A DNA stretch of 64,000 bases from Rosa chinensis. Taxonomy: Eukaryota > Streptophyta > Magnoliopsida > Rosales > Rosaceae. This document shows positions 34,641-48,179 of this stretch, in pieces. A program made the position numbers and the translations under genes. The notes beneath the pieces were generated by a model, which ran no database searches, was not told where the DNA came from, and saw only the letters and a list, made by a program, of their open reading frames with translations. Location of the stretch: the NCBI RefSeq assembly GCF_002994745.2, contig NC_037089.1, positions 77,152,347 through 77,216,346 on the forward strand, read 5' to 3'. The first letter of the stretch is position 1. Each line of letters opens with the position of its first letter.

Positions 34641-37595
34641 GAAAAGAGGTAAGATGGGATCAATGACTATCAAAATTGACTTGGAAAAGGCTTATGACTT
34701 TCTTAACTGGGATTATTAACTGCCTGCTTACAAGCTTTTGGTTTTTATAATAATTGGATCAATCTTATAACAAACTGTTTAGTGTTTACACACTGTTTCT
34801 TTTTCCATTCTTCTTAATGGTTATCCTCAAGGCTCTTTTCGGCCTAATTGGGGTATTAGACAAGGAGACCCTCTTTCGCCTTACTTATTTATTATTGCTA
34901 TGGAACCCTTCATTAGGAAACTCAATGATCTTACTGCTAAGTTTAAAACACATGTTGGCCTTTTAACTTCTACTCATGGTTTCAAAGTTTCTAATCTCAT
35001 GTTTGCAGATGATTGTCTTATTTTTGTAAAATCTTCTCATTCTGCAGCAAAAAATATTTTGCATATCTTAAACCTCTTTTCTGAAGCATCAGGACAGCTA
35101 ATCAATTGTCATAAATCTACAATTTATTTTTCCAATAATATTTATGCATCTATTAAAAGGGATATTGCTTGTTGTTTAGGTATCCAACATAAATCTTCTA
35201 TTGGTAGATATTTAGGAGTTCAGAATATAGTTTGCTGGAAAGATCCTCTTAACTTTCATGATCTTACTGTTAAAATCCTGAAAAAGTTTGCAGGCTGGAA
35301 AGCACATACTCTCTCTAGAGGAGGTAAGTTAACCTTGCTTAAATCTAATCTTTCCAAGATGCCTAATCACATTCTTTCTTGCTTTAAGTGTCCTCGTACT
35401 CTGTCTGATAGAATTAATAAAGAGCTTAAGCAGTTCTTCTGGGGTAAGTCACATGGTCTTGTTGACTGGAATCAAGTTTGTCTTCCTAAATCTCAAGGTG
35501 GACTAGGGGTGAGATTACCTAGTCATTTTAATAAAGCTGCTTTAGCCAACTTAGGATGGAAAATTTTAGGGTAAATTTCGCAAACAGTACATCAAATAAA
35601 GGTCACTAATAATTCTTATACACAAAGTTTCAAACCAAACATTTCGGTATACGAAATCTGAAACTCAACCCACTATCAGTACACGACGCCAATTTTTGAC
35701 ACCAAAATATCCATTATGCCCTCAGTTCTTTCTTTTTTTTAATAATTTTTTTTTCTGTTATTTTTTTTTCCTTTGTTTTATCTCTTTCTTCTTCCTTCTT
35801 TCGGGCTCACTCCCTCACTTCCAACGCCACCTTCCTCACCTAGCATAACAGAAAAAAATGACTCGAGTCATTTATAAATGAAGGAAAAAAAAATAACTGA
35901 AAAAAAAAATTATTAAAAAAAAAAAAGAGGGCATAATGGACATTTTGGTGTCAAAAATTGATGTCGTGTACTGATAGTGGGTCGAGTTTCAGATTTCGTG
36001 TACTGAAATGTTTGGTTTGAAACTTTGTGTATAAGAATTATTAATGGCCTTTACTTGGTGTACTGTTTGCGAAATTTTCCCAAAATTTTAACTCAACCTC
36101 ATAATTGGTGGGTTCAGCTAGTTACTAGAAAGTATTTGAAGTACCATCATTTTTTAATAGTGCAGGAAAAAAGCCTAAAATTCTTTAGCATGGAAAGGTA
36201 TTTTAGATGCTAGAGACTTGCTCTCTCAGGGCATTAGATGGATACTAGGAACGGTCAAACTATCTTATTTTGGTCGTTTAATTGGATGCTCCCTTTTCCT
36301 TTATTTTTAATTTTGCCAGAAGATCAACGATCTCATCTAGATAGAAACCTTACAGTAGCACATTTTATTACTCATAATACTTGGGATATTAATGCACTTC
36401 AGAATTTGCCTCCTCAGGATGTTGTTCAAATGATTTTAGCAATTCCTATACCTATTCATCCTACATATGATACTTTTGTTTGGGGACCTTCATCTTTAGG
36501 GGAGTTTTCAATTAAGTCTGCCTCTTGGATTCAAACTCAGGTTGTTCCTTGCCATTCAAGATCTTCAGTCTTAACAAAGATGTGGAAGCTAAACATTTCA
36601 CCTAAATTTAAAATTTTTGCTTGGACCTTACTTAGGAATGCTCTAAAAAATCAAGATAAACTTTCTTGCTGTAATCATAATATTTCCCCACAGTGTCCAT
36701 TTTGTTTGAATGGTTTAGAATCCATTGATCATCTCTTCATTCAATGTCTTTTGCTACTCAAGTTTGGTCTTCTGCTCCATTTCCTACCCCTTTGTCTTGG
36801 AATAGCTCATTTTTGTCTTGGATTGAGCATATTAGTAACAGACCATCTGCTGCTAAGCTTCTTGCTTCAATTTTCTATACTGCTTGGGCTATTCGGAACT
36901 GTAGAAATAAACTAATATTTAAGCATCTTCAAATTTCTCCTGTTTCTTGTGTGTTTCAAGCGTTTTTGCTTAAGTCATAGCTACCTCCAGGCTAATCTTA
37001 GAATCTCTCTTCCAAAGGTTTCAATATATTCTCATATCAAATGGCAACCTCCTAATGTTAATCAAGTCAAGCTGAACTTTGATGGTTCTGTACGAAATGG
37101 TTTGGCTACTATTGGATTTGTTATCCGCAATGAGGACGCTAATCCTTTGTTTGCAACTAATAGGCAAATATGAAATGCTAATGTTCTTGTGATGGAGGCT
37201 ACGGCCTTACGGGATGGTTTACACACTGCTCTTCTGCACCAGCATCCCAATGTAATAATGGAAGGGGATTCCAAGCTCCTAATTAACTGTATTCAAGGTA
37301 GATGCCAGATTCCTTACAGGATTTGAACTTTGATTGATGACATTAAGTCCTTGACTCTTCACTTTCAGTCGGTTCTTTTCCGACACATATCTCGTGAGGC
37401 CAATTTCGTAGCAGATCGGTTAGCTTTGACAGCCCATTCTTGTAATAATCCTAGCCTTCTGTCTGGTTCTTTTGTTTACCCCTTTCGGTGTCCTCAGCGT
37501 TTCAGTTGGATCAACTGGGAGGGGGTGTTTGTAGAGGTTTTATTTTTTAGTTGTTGTACTTTTTTCTGTCATAAAAAAAAAAAAAAAAAAATCTT
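34641..37595 (+). mobile_element. 5'-truncated LINE (L1-type) retrotransposon
   Basis: The decayed pol reads in order: IKIDLEKAYDFLNWDY; the reverse-transcriptase core FADDCLIFVKSS (about 35005) and thumb (GRYLGVQ, GGKLTLLKS); a zf-RVT region (36238-36750, WKLNISPKFKIFAW, CPFCLNGLESIDHLF); then RNase H with its acidic residues NFDGS, MEATAL, EGDSKLL and NFVADRLA (37075-37420). Stops and frameshifts break it, and a MITE interrupts it at 35569-36081. It ends in a poly(A) run (37575-37592). The 5' end is missing, as is usual for LINE insertions. Confidence 0.88.
35569..36081. mobile_element. MULE-type MITE inside the LINE
   Basis: Terminal inverted repeats of about 160 bp begin GGGTAAATTTCGCAAACAGT, and the far end is the complement of GGGAAAATTTCGCAAACAGT. 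Exact 9-bp target duplications AAAATTTTA (35560-35568 and 36082-36090) fit a Mutator-like element. Removing the element plus one duplication restores the LINE between NLGWKIL and TQPHNWWVQL. There is no ORF. Confidence 0.9.
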
Positions 37596-37899
37596 CCAGG
37601 GTTCAACTACCGGGTTCAAATTAATATTCATGAAACGAGTACCTTCTAGATTCCTAAACAAAATAGAGATCATTGTAGGAAAAGCTCAAATGTTTAACCG
37701 TGGGTTGGATCCACCCATCCGTCTCAAATTGCATTCGGACTCGGACCAATCTGAAAAAATGAAAATTGAAGGAACAAAATTGCCACATGGGTCAAAAAGG
37801 AAAATGAAGACCAAAATACTTGGGCTCTAAAACAAAGAATGACTTGGGTTTGAGCAAACTCCAGTAGCATTGACTCTTGTTCACAAGAATATAACTGTT
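37596..37899. other. spacer, no gene seen
   Basis: Short stretch between LINE and SINE. The open frame across it is a continuation of noise past the LINE tail. Confidence 0.4.
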
Positions 37900-38135
37900 A
37901 ACCACGTGGTGTGGTGTGTTGGTCTCTGGAACCTCCAGGTCTAGCGTTCAAATCCTAGCTCTACCCCGTGGCCAGCAGATTTGAGGGACCTAGGTTGATT
38001 AAACACCAAGGTTCGTGCGTCTGCGGTGCAGTGATTAGTCTGGCTACGCTGGGATACACTGCATGAGAGTGTGGGTGTGTGTGGTTACTATATATTGTCG
38101 TCCAAACCTCAAAAAAAAAAAAAAAAAAAAAAAAA
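37900..38135 (+). mobile_element. tRNA-derived SINE with poly(A) tail
   Basis: A-box-like GTGGTGTGTTGGTC (near 37911), a good B box GCGTTCAAATCC (near 37943), a body of about 150 bp and a pure A tail (38110-38135). Target duplications AATATAACTGTT (37888-37899) and AATACAACTGTT (38134-38145) differ at one base. Confidence 0.85.
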
Positions 38136-38145
38136 TACAACTGTT

Positions 38146-39936
38146 CTGTATCTTCTCTCACACAAATGCGCCTAATATCATTATTCAAACACATAACCGT
38201 GTGTAGCATAGATCGATCGCTGAACTCCTATTAAAAAAACACCAGCTATTGAGTCAAATCTGATCGTCTGCAGAATTTCTAATTCCTCTGGGAAAAAAAT
38301 AACATAAAAACTTGAATGTTATGAGACTTGGTCCTCTAAATAATATTAGCAATATTAGGGTTGACGTTGCTTGCAATAGTTCGAAAATAAACAATAGCTC
38401 GATACATATATTAAATCGAAGATACAGGAAAGAGAGAGGTCTCTGCTTCTCAGAGTCTCAGGTGAGTTACGTAAACTAAACGAACTATCACCCACAGATC
38501 GAAAACCCTAAATAATAATTAGATTCCCTTACGTCTAATAGTGTCTAGTTGATCATGTAGATAATTATGTGAATTATTGTTAAGCTGTGTAAAATAGTTT
38601 AGGTGTAAAGCGTGTACAGGGCAGTGACGTTGAGGCTCAGTGGGAAGGGGACCAAGTGAGAACGTGAAACCTGGAAATATGATCGATCTGGAAAAGAAAG
38701 ATATATATCATCAGAAAGCAATAGCTATTGATAGAGCACATGAGCATCTTGACTTTGACGCGTCAAAGTCAACAACACTTTTGGTTTTCTTCCCCGAATA
38801 ACATGCCAGCTACAGTTTACATAGAAAGTAAACGAGAGAATATACGAGTCTTTGTGCCAAAAACAGAGAGTAGGTTGACAGAGACCAGAATGCGTGGAAG
38901 CCAAGCCTCAAAACAATTTGCCAAATATATACAAATGAATCGTATTACCTGCAAAGATTCTTTTCTTCATTTAGAAGAATGAAGACGGAAGACCGTACCT
39001 TTTTCTTTCTCTAAGCAATCAAGCAACTTTGCCACTTAATTTCAAGCATTCATAAGTCACAAAGGACGGATAGATTACTGTTTCAAAGTCGTGTAATAAT
39101 ATATCTTTTCTTTTCTTTGGGATGAAATTTTCTTCTACAACAAATCTAATCCAATAAAATGAGGTATCATCGTAGGTAAGAAAACCCTCTAGGTTTGTTA
39201 GAAACAAACACCAAAATTGTGAAACCGTGATGAATCAAGAATGCTTCAATCATGGCGTTACTCTATAAGAATCTCATATAATATATAACGTACAAGATTT
39301 GCTAATCAAATATAGAAAAGAATGAAATGAAACTCTTATCATATTGAAAAGCTACCATACATTAATGGTCAATACTTAAACTTTTTTATACTGGCTAGTA
39401 ACTTTTAAAAGTAGTAAACCAACTTCATGCAATTTTAAAGTAGATTTGTAGCAGTGTTGAGATATCTAGCTTCTAGCTATCATGATGAAAAGTTTTGTCT
39501 ACCATTGCAAAAAGTTAACCTATGGGTATGTAATTGATACATTGATCATTGATGTGCTAGAATAATTTTCATAATCTCTAATTACTCTTTTTCTTTTTAA
39601 TCAAAAACCTTATAATTGGTCCTTTGACCAACCACACTGCTGTACAGTCCTTTTAATAAGTGGGGCACGTGAGTGCAGGACCAGTGTGATCTTCAACTTC
39701 GGTGTATTCGATCCTTCCGGTGAAGGGACGGGGGTCACATGATCCCCCCATGAGTTTCTTGAACTCTCATATTATTGGAACGACGTACACCATGAATGTC
39801 TTGCTTATAGGGCAACATCTACTTTAAACATTTGCCCTTCTGCTCCAGTTAATCATGTTTTTACTATAGAAATGTCGTTTTGGGTTGAGTCATTCAAAGT
39901 AGAACATAAACTAAACAACGTTAAAAGAAGGCTAGC
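38146..39936. other. spacer, no gene seen
   Basis: AT-rich intergenic DNA. Several short open frames lack codon or domain support. Confidence 0.45.
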
Positions 39937-39940
39937 TAGA

Positions 39941-40110
39941 GGAGTGAAATTCACACTCTGTATTTTACAATTCACACTCCATGATTCATTTTTTAGTATC
40001 CTAACATTACAATTTTATAATCCACACTACAAAAAGATAAAACTTATGATACTTAAAAAGAAAACATAGAATATGAATTGTAAAATAATGAGGAGTGTGA
40101 ATTTCATTCC
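39941..40110. mobile_element. small inverted-repeat MITE
   Basis: Arms GGAGTGAAATTCACACTC (39941) and the complement at 40093-40110 (GAGTGTGAATTTCATTCC) enclose an AT-rich middle with a second inner pair (TTTTACAATTCA / TGAATTGTAAAA). About 170 bp and no clear target duplication, so the superfamily is unknown. Confidence 0.6.
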
Positions 40111-40421
40111 CGGAAGGAAATAAACTTTTATCCATCAACCATCATCATGTAACTCCAATACTTCCTCCATCATTATTCAGTCCTGCAAACCTTAATCCCA
40201 GCTTCCCACATCACCTCGGACTATCAATCTATCATCACTATGATTTTGGGAATTAATTTATGTATCTTGACCCCAAATGAAAATTTTACGGATCCTTTAT
40301 TCTTATCATCGACTATTTCAACTCTGAGTAATGATTTTTTTTTAAGAGACTTTTGAGTAAGGATCCTTAATTAAAGAAGACTGGACAATAATACGAGGAC
40401 ATAAAACAAAAGTTGTGATAT

Positions 40422-40657
40422 TGATAAATCAATTAAATTATATATGTGTCTGGCCCAAACTCGAGGTTACTTGCTCTAGTTGAAATAAGGTTTATATTAG
40501 AGATATTCTCGGAGAATCTTAAGAGATATCCAATCAATGTACGATTATGTTTCCATGTACAACTCTATCTCTATACTTGTAATCCTCTATATAAAGAGGC
40601 CTCTATTATCAATGAAAGTACGACTCAATTCTCTCCAAATTCAGTTTTCCTTGAACA
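40422..40657 (+). repeat. 5' LTR of the copia element
   Basis: About 236 bp with TATA (CTATATAAAG near 40588). It ends CA before the primer site. The first 20 or so bases have diverged from the 3' LTR, so the left edge is less certain. Confidence 0.8.
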
Positions 40658-41603
40658 TGTTATCAGCACGAAGCCCTAACCCTGAAACAAATAGCCAAAC
40701 CCTGATTCAAGAAGCTAAAAACCTTGAATCCGAATACAAAACCTTGAAGCCTTTTCTACCTCCACCTCACACATTGAAGAACTAGATCCCAGGAGTCCAG
40801 AACCGGCAATCCCACCCCAAGAACCGGCGACCGGAAGCTCCATACAAGTCGCAGAAAATATTCCATCGATTCACCATTTTCCGGACCTCCAATTTCCACC
40901 AAATTTTGTCACAAGAAGCTCCTCCACCTGAAGATTTAGGAACCGGAAGAAATATCACAAAAACCCGCCAAAACATTGCTGAACTGGCCGACTGAAAGTC
41001 CGGCAGAAGGAAAAGAAGGAAAAAAAAAGAAAAAAGGAGGCAGGAGAAGCTGCAGCCCAGAGGCCCAAGCCTAGCCCACAGACAAGCCACGTCAGCAGCA
41101 CAGTCAGCAGCTACGTCATCACTGGACCCCATTGCCATGTCAGCTGTCATCTTGGTCAACGGTCAACAACCGGTCAACGACCGCCGACCAGTTTTTCCAC
41201 CAATTTTCCGTCTACTTTTTCAGGTCAAATTTTCCGGCGACCTATTTCGATGTATTTTTTACTAAACGTTCCTGTTTTTTTTAGAGTTTTTAATTCAATT
41301 TCTCTTGTTTTTCGGGGACTTGCAACCTCCCTTCTTCTACCCCCCTTTCTTTATCATAGGTGAGACCAAATTAAGCGGAATTGTGGGGGTTCGTGCTTAC
41401 TCCAAGTTTGGAGCTTGTAGAGTTCTCCAAATTTAGAGTTTGTTGAGATAAAATGATCGACCGCAAACATCATTGTTTCGATCTAATCCAACCCCTCTTG
41501 GAATAGAATTTCTTGGATGCGACTACGCTCAGAAATTTTATATGTTTTCATGGTAGCCTTTTACGCTCCGAAACTAACCCTAATTTCTTATTCTCTTTCA
41601 AGA

Positions 41604-42661
41604 TGAGTAACCTGAACAACTTGGACTTTGCTTAGTTGGGAACAACTAGCTCTGGATATCACATGTGGGTTCGTGATGTCCACCAGTATCTCAAGGCCGA
41701 TGGAATCCTAGATACGATTCTCGAGCCTAGCCAGGACGTGCTAACTGTTGAGCAAGCTCAAGCTTTGGAAGCCAATAGAGCAGCTTTAGAGGCAAATAAG
41801 GCGAAAGCCATCATCCTAATGACTCGTCATATGGATGATCTGCTCCAGTACGAGTGTATGAATGAAGAAGACCCCAGAAAGCTGTGGGTCTCACTCGATG
41901 AAAGATTTGGCAACTTCATTGACTCCCTGTTTCTTGACCTAGAAGTGAGATGACATAACCTTTGCTTCTGTGATTTCAAGTCAGTTCTTGACTACTACTC
42001 GGCAGCACTTCGCATTAAATCGTTAATGTAATTCTGTGGTAAAGAGATCACAAATGCGATGTTGATTGAGAAGACTCTCTCTACCTTCCCCGTTTCTGCA
42101 TTGATGGTTGCTAAGAACTAACGAATTAATGTTACTGCAGGACGGATCACAAGGTTTCATGAGCTCATTGCAGCTATGAATGTCGCTGAAAGGCATGACA
42201 ACATCCTTGTGAAGAACTATAATTCGAGATTCGTGGAAATAGAGCATATTCCGGAATCCAATTATAGTTGCGCCCCTAAGAGAAGGCGCCAAGAGCGAAA
42301 CCCTAATTTTAGGGATACTTCTGGACGTTCTGGTCCATATAATCGCTCTACTTGGGAAGGTAACTGCCAAAATAGGCGAACATAGAACCGAAGAGGTAAA
42401 TGTGGAAAGAGAGAGGGAGGCAACGCCTCTGGCCATGTTGGTGGCGTCACCAACACTAAGAGCCATCTAAATGACGCTTTCAAATCGCCTCAATCAATAG
42501 AATTTGAGCAAAAAGATGTATGTTCTCGATGTAGAGTGTCTGATCATTGGGCACACATTTGTAGAGCTCGTGAAAAACTTGTCACCGCCTACAAAACATA
42601 TTGTGAAGCAAGAGAAGCTCACTATGTGGAACAAGAATATCAAGAAGATGATCTAGAGTGA
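41604..42661 (+). pseudogene. copia gag remnant
   Basis: Starts MSNLNNLDFA, then a stop. It continues LGTTSSGYHMWVRDVHQYLK and AKAIILMTRHMDDLLQYECM (UBN2/gag type). After frame breaks it shows a perfect CX2CX4HX4C zinc knuckle CSRCRVSDHWAHIC (about 42525-42566). It would form the retroelement particle. Stops make it inactive. Confidence 0.75.
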
Positions 42662-43079
42662 AGGGTTGAAGACTACAAATCTGGATGAGATCAATAGATC
42701 GCCAATTCTGTTTAAGTCTTTATTTTTCCAAGAGATGTAATAGACAATTGCCATATACTTTGTAGTAAATATCAATGGCTTAGTCTTTCTTCAAAGTAGG
42801 CTCACCCAAAGTAAGTGTGATGTCTAGGAAGGTTCTGAGATTAGTGATACTTAAGCGAGCCTTGCTCCACCGACATCTCTCTACTCACCTGGTCACATTT
42901 ATTTTGGAATTACTTAAAGAAGTTAGACGACTACCATTGTTTTGCATTACCTAGCATTTTGGATTAGATTTTCTTTGATTAAAGAGACAATGATGTAACT
43001 CTGTTAGCTTATGAATAAAATTTAGAGTTCTTTTCATTATGACTCAATTTTGATTATGAGCATATTATTTTTGTGACTA

Positions 43080-45867
43080 CGATGGCTGGGTCATCAATAT
43101 TAATTCAAGGACATGGAATAGCTCAAGTTCCCCTTGCCAAATGGCACCTTGATTACTGTCACAGAAACTCTCCACGATCTTAGGGAAAATCGTACCGTAT
43201 GAATAACCAACGGATTCCATGCGAAAATGCATGTAGAGAACGAAAATGAGTTCCTTTGCAATACCTCTAATGATTGCAAATGAAGGCGCATCTTAGAGAA
43301 GTTTATGTGTCTCTCTAGTAGACTCTATGTCACTATTCGAGTTATTAAATCCAATAAAGTTATGAGAGAAGATCTCTTCGATTTAGACACATATTGGCAT
43401 TGTCACGACATGATAGGTCATCTTAGTCTTGATATGAGGATCCATCTACTAAAGACTTCACATGGACATCCTTTCTCTCGAGCGACATTAAGCATGAATC
43501 AAAAGTTGATTCTTGGACGAAGTGTGACCGACGCTGCTGCCTAGGGCACCTCCTCCATCCACCACCAGCCTAGGGCTGGCGCAGTCCCTATCCATAACGC
43601 CATGGATGGCGTCCATCATGGTGATGGTGCCCCAAGTGATGCTGCAATCACCAACTTGCTTTAAAATAGCATTTCAGACGCTCAGGCCTAACCAAAATTC
43701 TCATTAGTTGCTTCTAAAGCCTCTCGCTCGTTTTACAAAGCCCGTTCCTTAGAGAAATTAGGACTGAGACCGTCCTATGTAAAGGATATGAAAATACTCA
43801 TTATGTTCTTATATAGAATCCGTGGGGATTTTGTGGACTAGTTCAACCAACTTGTAGACGCTTAAATATTTCATGATGTTGGTTGACACGCAAACACGCT
43901 GGTCACGTGTTGTGCCATTGTCCACCTATAAATGCTGCTTATGCTCCACTCCTAGCACATTATCATATGACAACGGGCTCACTCCCCAGATCATCCTACT
44001 CAGTCCATTGGATTTGACTATGCTAGAGAGTTTACATCGAAAGACTTTCGATGGATATTGCAATGGGACTGATGTTGGACATCGTATTTCCATGTACACA
44101 CCCAAATGGTCTTGCGGAAATGACTACGATGGTAGTCCAGACATTGGTAATGCGCACCAATCTCCTTATATCAGCTTGGGGTGATGCAATATCGCATGCA
44201 GCTATGCTAATTCGTCTACGACCCACCGCCACTCAATGTACCTCTGCGTTACAGCTAGTGACTGGGTACAAGTATCATACTTACGCATATTTGAGTCAGC
44301 CATTTATGTGCCAATTGCGCCGCCACAACACTCTATGATGGGGTCATTACAGACGAATGGGCAACTACGTTGGATTTGAGACTCCAACAATCGTCCGCCA
44401 CTTAATGCCCTTGCAAGGCGATCTCATTACCACTAGATTTGTGGGTTATCACTTTGATGAGACAGTCTTCCCATCGTTAGAGGGAAATAAGAACACGGAT
44501 GTTCAGCAGGAACGACAGAAATTATCGTAGCCTGTCCCCACTATGTCTCATCTCGATCCCTGTTAAAGTGACGAGATCACACAAATATGCTACAAACATG
44601 CCTGCAAGGAAGTACGTCCCTACGAGAGTGGCACTTTGGCGTAGCGCCACCCTACATAGAGGTAGGCATGGCGCCAACGCCATAGAGAGTGGCACTTTGG
44701 CGTTACAGGCCATGGCCCTGGCTAGGATGCGTGGGAGGCTCGTGAGTTCGAAGGATACTTTGGCACATTCCAATCCTTTGATCATCAAGACTCAAAATCC
44801 GTCTCATGAGAATCTTTCGGATTATGGTTATCGTTGGGGGACGCCTCAACATCAGAACCTATTCCTGAGAATATAGAGCTCTATGAAAATTACACTAGTG
44901 TACATGAGACGTGGGATAGAAACTCCATCATAATTGTTAATGTAGTTGCGCATGGGTTTGTTGAGTCCGATGATATCGAACCATGCTTCGTTGATGAATG
45001 AATGCCAATGTAGAGAGATTTGGTCTAAATGGAAAGATGTGATCCATGTTAAGATGGATTCTCTAACGAAGAGGAAGGTTTTCGAGCTAGTGATGCCAAC
45101 ACCTCCTAACATAAAACTTGTTGACTAATGCGTCTTTGTTAGAAAGCGTAGTGAGAAAAGGTGATGGTAATCTCGCCTTATGGCGCAAGGCTTCTCATAA
45201 AACTTCCTGGAATCGACTACGATGAGACATATTCTCTCGTAATGGATGTCATTGCACTCCACTACCCTGTCAGTTTGGTAGTTTCCGAATAACTGAACAT
45301 GCAGTTTACAAATATGGTTACTAAGTATCTCTATAGGGATCTAGATACGAAATATACATGAAGGTTCATGGTTAACTTCATTTACCCAAGTCATGTGGCT
45401 CTAGACCACGGAGCGCGTTTACAAAAAGGTTGAAACGCTCACTAAAGTGACTACTTGATTGGGAAGGGATATGCCCACGCTTTTCCATAACAAGTTTCGG
45501 ATTCTATCGTGGCTCATGTTGGACATGTCTCAGTTTGGAACTTGAGCATCGTGTCGATAGATGCTTAGGCATTTTGACAAGGTCAAACCTTCAATCACAC
45601 CTATGATCGTCCGTAGTCTTGATCCTGAAAATGATCCTCTTCGTCTGAAGGATGATGACGAAGATGTGCTAGAGGCAGAAGTGTCTTACTTGAGTATAGT
45701 AGGCGCATTATTGTACTTAGCTCAATGCACAATATCGGACATCTCATTTGCAGTGAACTTATTAGCTAAGGTATAGCTCTGCGCCAACACGACACCATTT
45801 GATTGGTGTAAAAGATATCTTTCAGTACTTGAGATGTACGATTGATATGGGCTCGTTCTATCCCTAT
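43080..45867 (+). pseudogene. copia pol remnant (integrase and reverse transcriptase parts)
   Basis: Traces in order: a GAG-pre-integrase-like segment (YWHCHDMIGHLSLDMRIHLL, 43390); integrase-region pieces around 43960-44340 in shifting frames; then reverse-transcriptase pieces including KWKDVIHVKMDSLTKRKVFE (45030) and SYLSIVGALLYLAQCTISDI (45690), the C-terminal RT block. Many frame breaks are present. It stops where the gypsy-type element is inserted and resumes at 54155. Confidence 0.75.
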
Positions 45868-45872
45868 AGAGT

Positions 45873-48179
45873 GATGTCGCTCTTGGGAAGCGACCAATTT
45901 AACCCTGAAATGTCATTAGTAGTATATAGTAAATAGGGATCGTTCTATTCCGGGGATTGAGGGTACACCTGTCATTGTCAAACAGTTAAACAGTTAAAAT
46001 TAAAACAAAGTATAATATTTACAAAAATATAACAAAATATAAACATATTTACGAAAGAGGGGGATTTTTGTCTTTGGTTTTCTTTTTCGAAAATAAAAGC
46101 TAAGCTAATAAAATAATTAAAATGCAAAAACATAAAAATACAAATGGAACGCAAGAACAAAGATCAAACCGAAATATATGATTAAAATCAATTCAAGTTC
46201 ATCATTGTTCATCATAGTCATGCAAGAGGAGTTGATCATGTGAAACGTTCAAAAGCAAACAATTTCCCATATTTTACTTTCAATGCTAATTAACCTAAGC
46301 GAAAGCACCTAGATTAATCCTATCAAACATGCAATCAAACCCTAGAAAGCTAGTCAATCATGTCATGTTTAACGCATTAAGCACCTAGAAAGGCTATCAA
46401 CTCAAATGTGCAACTTAGTATGAAAAAGTCCACCTAATTGCAATCTTCTTTGATTAAATTCGGTTTTTGCACAAAACCTTTACTACTTATCGATTCAAGA
46501 ACACAAAACCAAAAAGTTGATTCATGTTCTCAAATTCGTAGCACCAATTATATCAAAACCCTAAGTGTTTGCAACCACATAAGATTAAAATACAAAAGTT
46601 ATCTATCATGCAAATTTAATCAAACACTCACACAAAAGCAACCATAAATTGCAATATATGAATCTGAAAATTAACAATTAATCATAAAATTCCAGAATTT
46701 AACAATTGTTCAAACATATGTGTCAACTAAAGCAAAACCAACGAAAATACAAAGCAAAGGTTACAAGGAGAATCGGATTACACCGTGGATGAAGATGAGA
46801 TGAATGAAGTGATGAAGTGGTCTCTTGAATTTCGAAAGCAATCTTCAAGGATGGTGATGGATGATGTGCACGGCTTGTCCTCTTCTTCCTTGGCCTTGCT
46901 TGAACTTCGTGGTTGCCCTAGAGGATGGAGAAGAGCACGGCTAGGCTAGAGGTTTTTCTGATTTTTTTTCTCAAAGTGTAAACGCAAAAGTGGGACTTGG
47001 AACTTCCAAAACGTTGAGAAGAGTGGAGATTATATAGGGGACGGCCTCCTTGCTCTCCAAGCCGTGTAAACCTCATGGAATTAATCTGAAAATTCCACAT
47101 AATTTCCTCCAATAATATCTTGCCAAATAAGCCCTATGAGGTGGTTCAACCAATCACAAAATTCCATTTAATTCCCTAATAATCTTGGCCGAAATTCCCT
47201 TGATAATATTCTGATTTTATACTTTAAATTCGGCCAAAATTCCTTTAGGGAATATAGGAATGTATCTAGACTTCTTTTGAGCTTTTCTTGGTCTCCACCT
47301 TTTTCTCTTTCCTTTTATTTCTCCCTTGAATTTCTCTTGGTGTCAATCACCCTAGGGTTTCTTGATTTTCACGTTGATTACCTCTTTATCTCTCTCCCTT
47401 TGCACGGCAAACACATAAAATTACTCCTCCAAGAATATTTTCTTTCCATAAAAATAGCCCTAGAAAATCTCCACCGAAATCTTCTTTTAATTTCTGATTT
47501 TCACGCCAACTTCCTTGTTTATCTCTTAGGATTTTACGGCAACAACTCCCTAGGGTTTACTCTTTGCATCACAAACCCTAATTCCATGGGCTTTTATGGG
47601 CCTTTAATCCAATTGCCGAAAATCCACTTCATTCTTGAGAGTTTTTGGGCCTCCATGCGCCACCTTTATGCCATGTCATCATCTAGAGTCTTCAAGAAGC
47701 TTCTCTCATGCCATGTCACTTCATTAATTCGATCTCCATTCTTGGTTGGCTCAAGAGTCTTGTTTTGGCAAGCTTTCCTTTTCTGGACAGGGTTTCCTGG
47801 TTGGACCAGGAAAGCTCCATTTCTTCATTTATGCTCATTTGTGCTTCCCTTTGTACTTCATCTTGTCTCCCTCCAACGTTGGCTAGCTTCTCTCTCCATT
47901 TGTGAGCTCATTTCAGCTCATTTATTCCAAAGTCCTGAAAATAGAAACTGTTACCAAAAATAGAAACTTTCCTAAAATGAAAAACGGAAACTTTCCTAAA
48001 CTGAAAATGGGAAACTTTCTAAAAAAGAAAAATAGAAACTACAAAAATGGAAACTGCCTATAAATAGGAACTTTCCCATTCAAAGAATGGAAACTTTCCT
48101 AAACAGGGTTTTATTAAGGAAATAACGCAGAAAATGTAGGGAAATGCAGTTAAAACGTCGCATTAAAATGCTCCTATCA
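45873..48179 (-). repeat. 3' LTR of the nested gypsy-type element
   Basis: 2.3 kb. It keeps an extra block of about 120 bp (about 45905-46027) missing from the partner LTR. The last 699 bp (47481-48179) look identical to 53451-54149, while the adjoining 450 bp are strongly rearranged. Confidence 0.88.

Noticed and set aside
37330..37830. 166-codon open frame at the LINE tail
   Set aside because: Its first part is the RNase H end of the LINE; the rest runs through the poly(A) into unrelated spacer.
47277..47963. 228-codon open frame in the gypsy-type LTR
   Set aside because: Non-AUG start, plus-strand reading of a minus-strand LTR, repeated in the other LTR, no domain.
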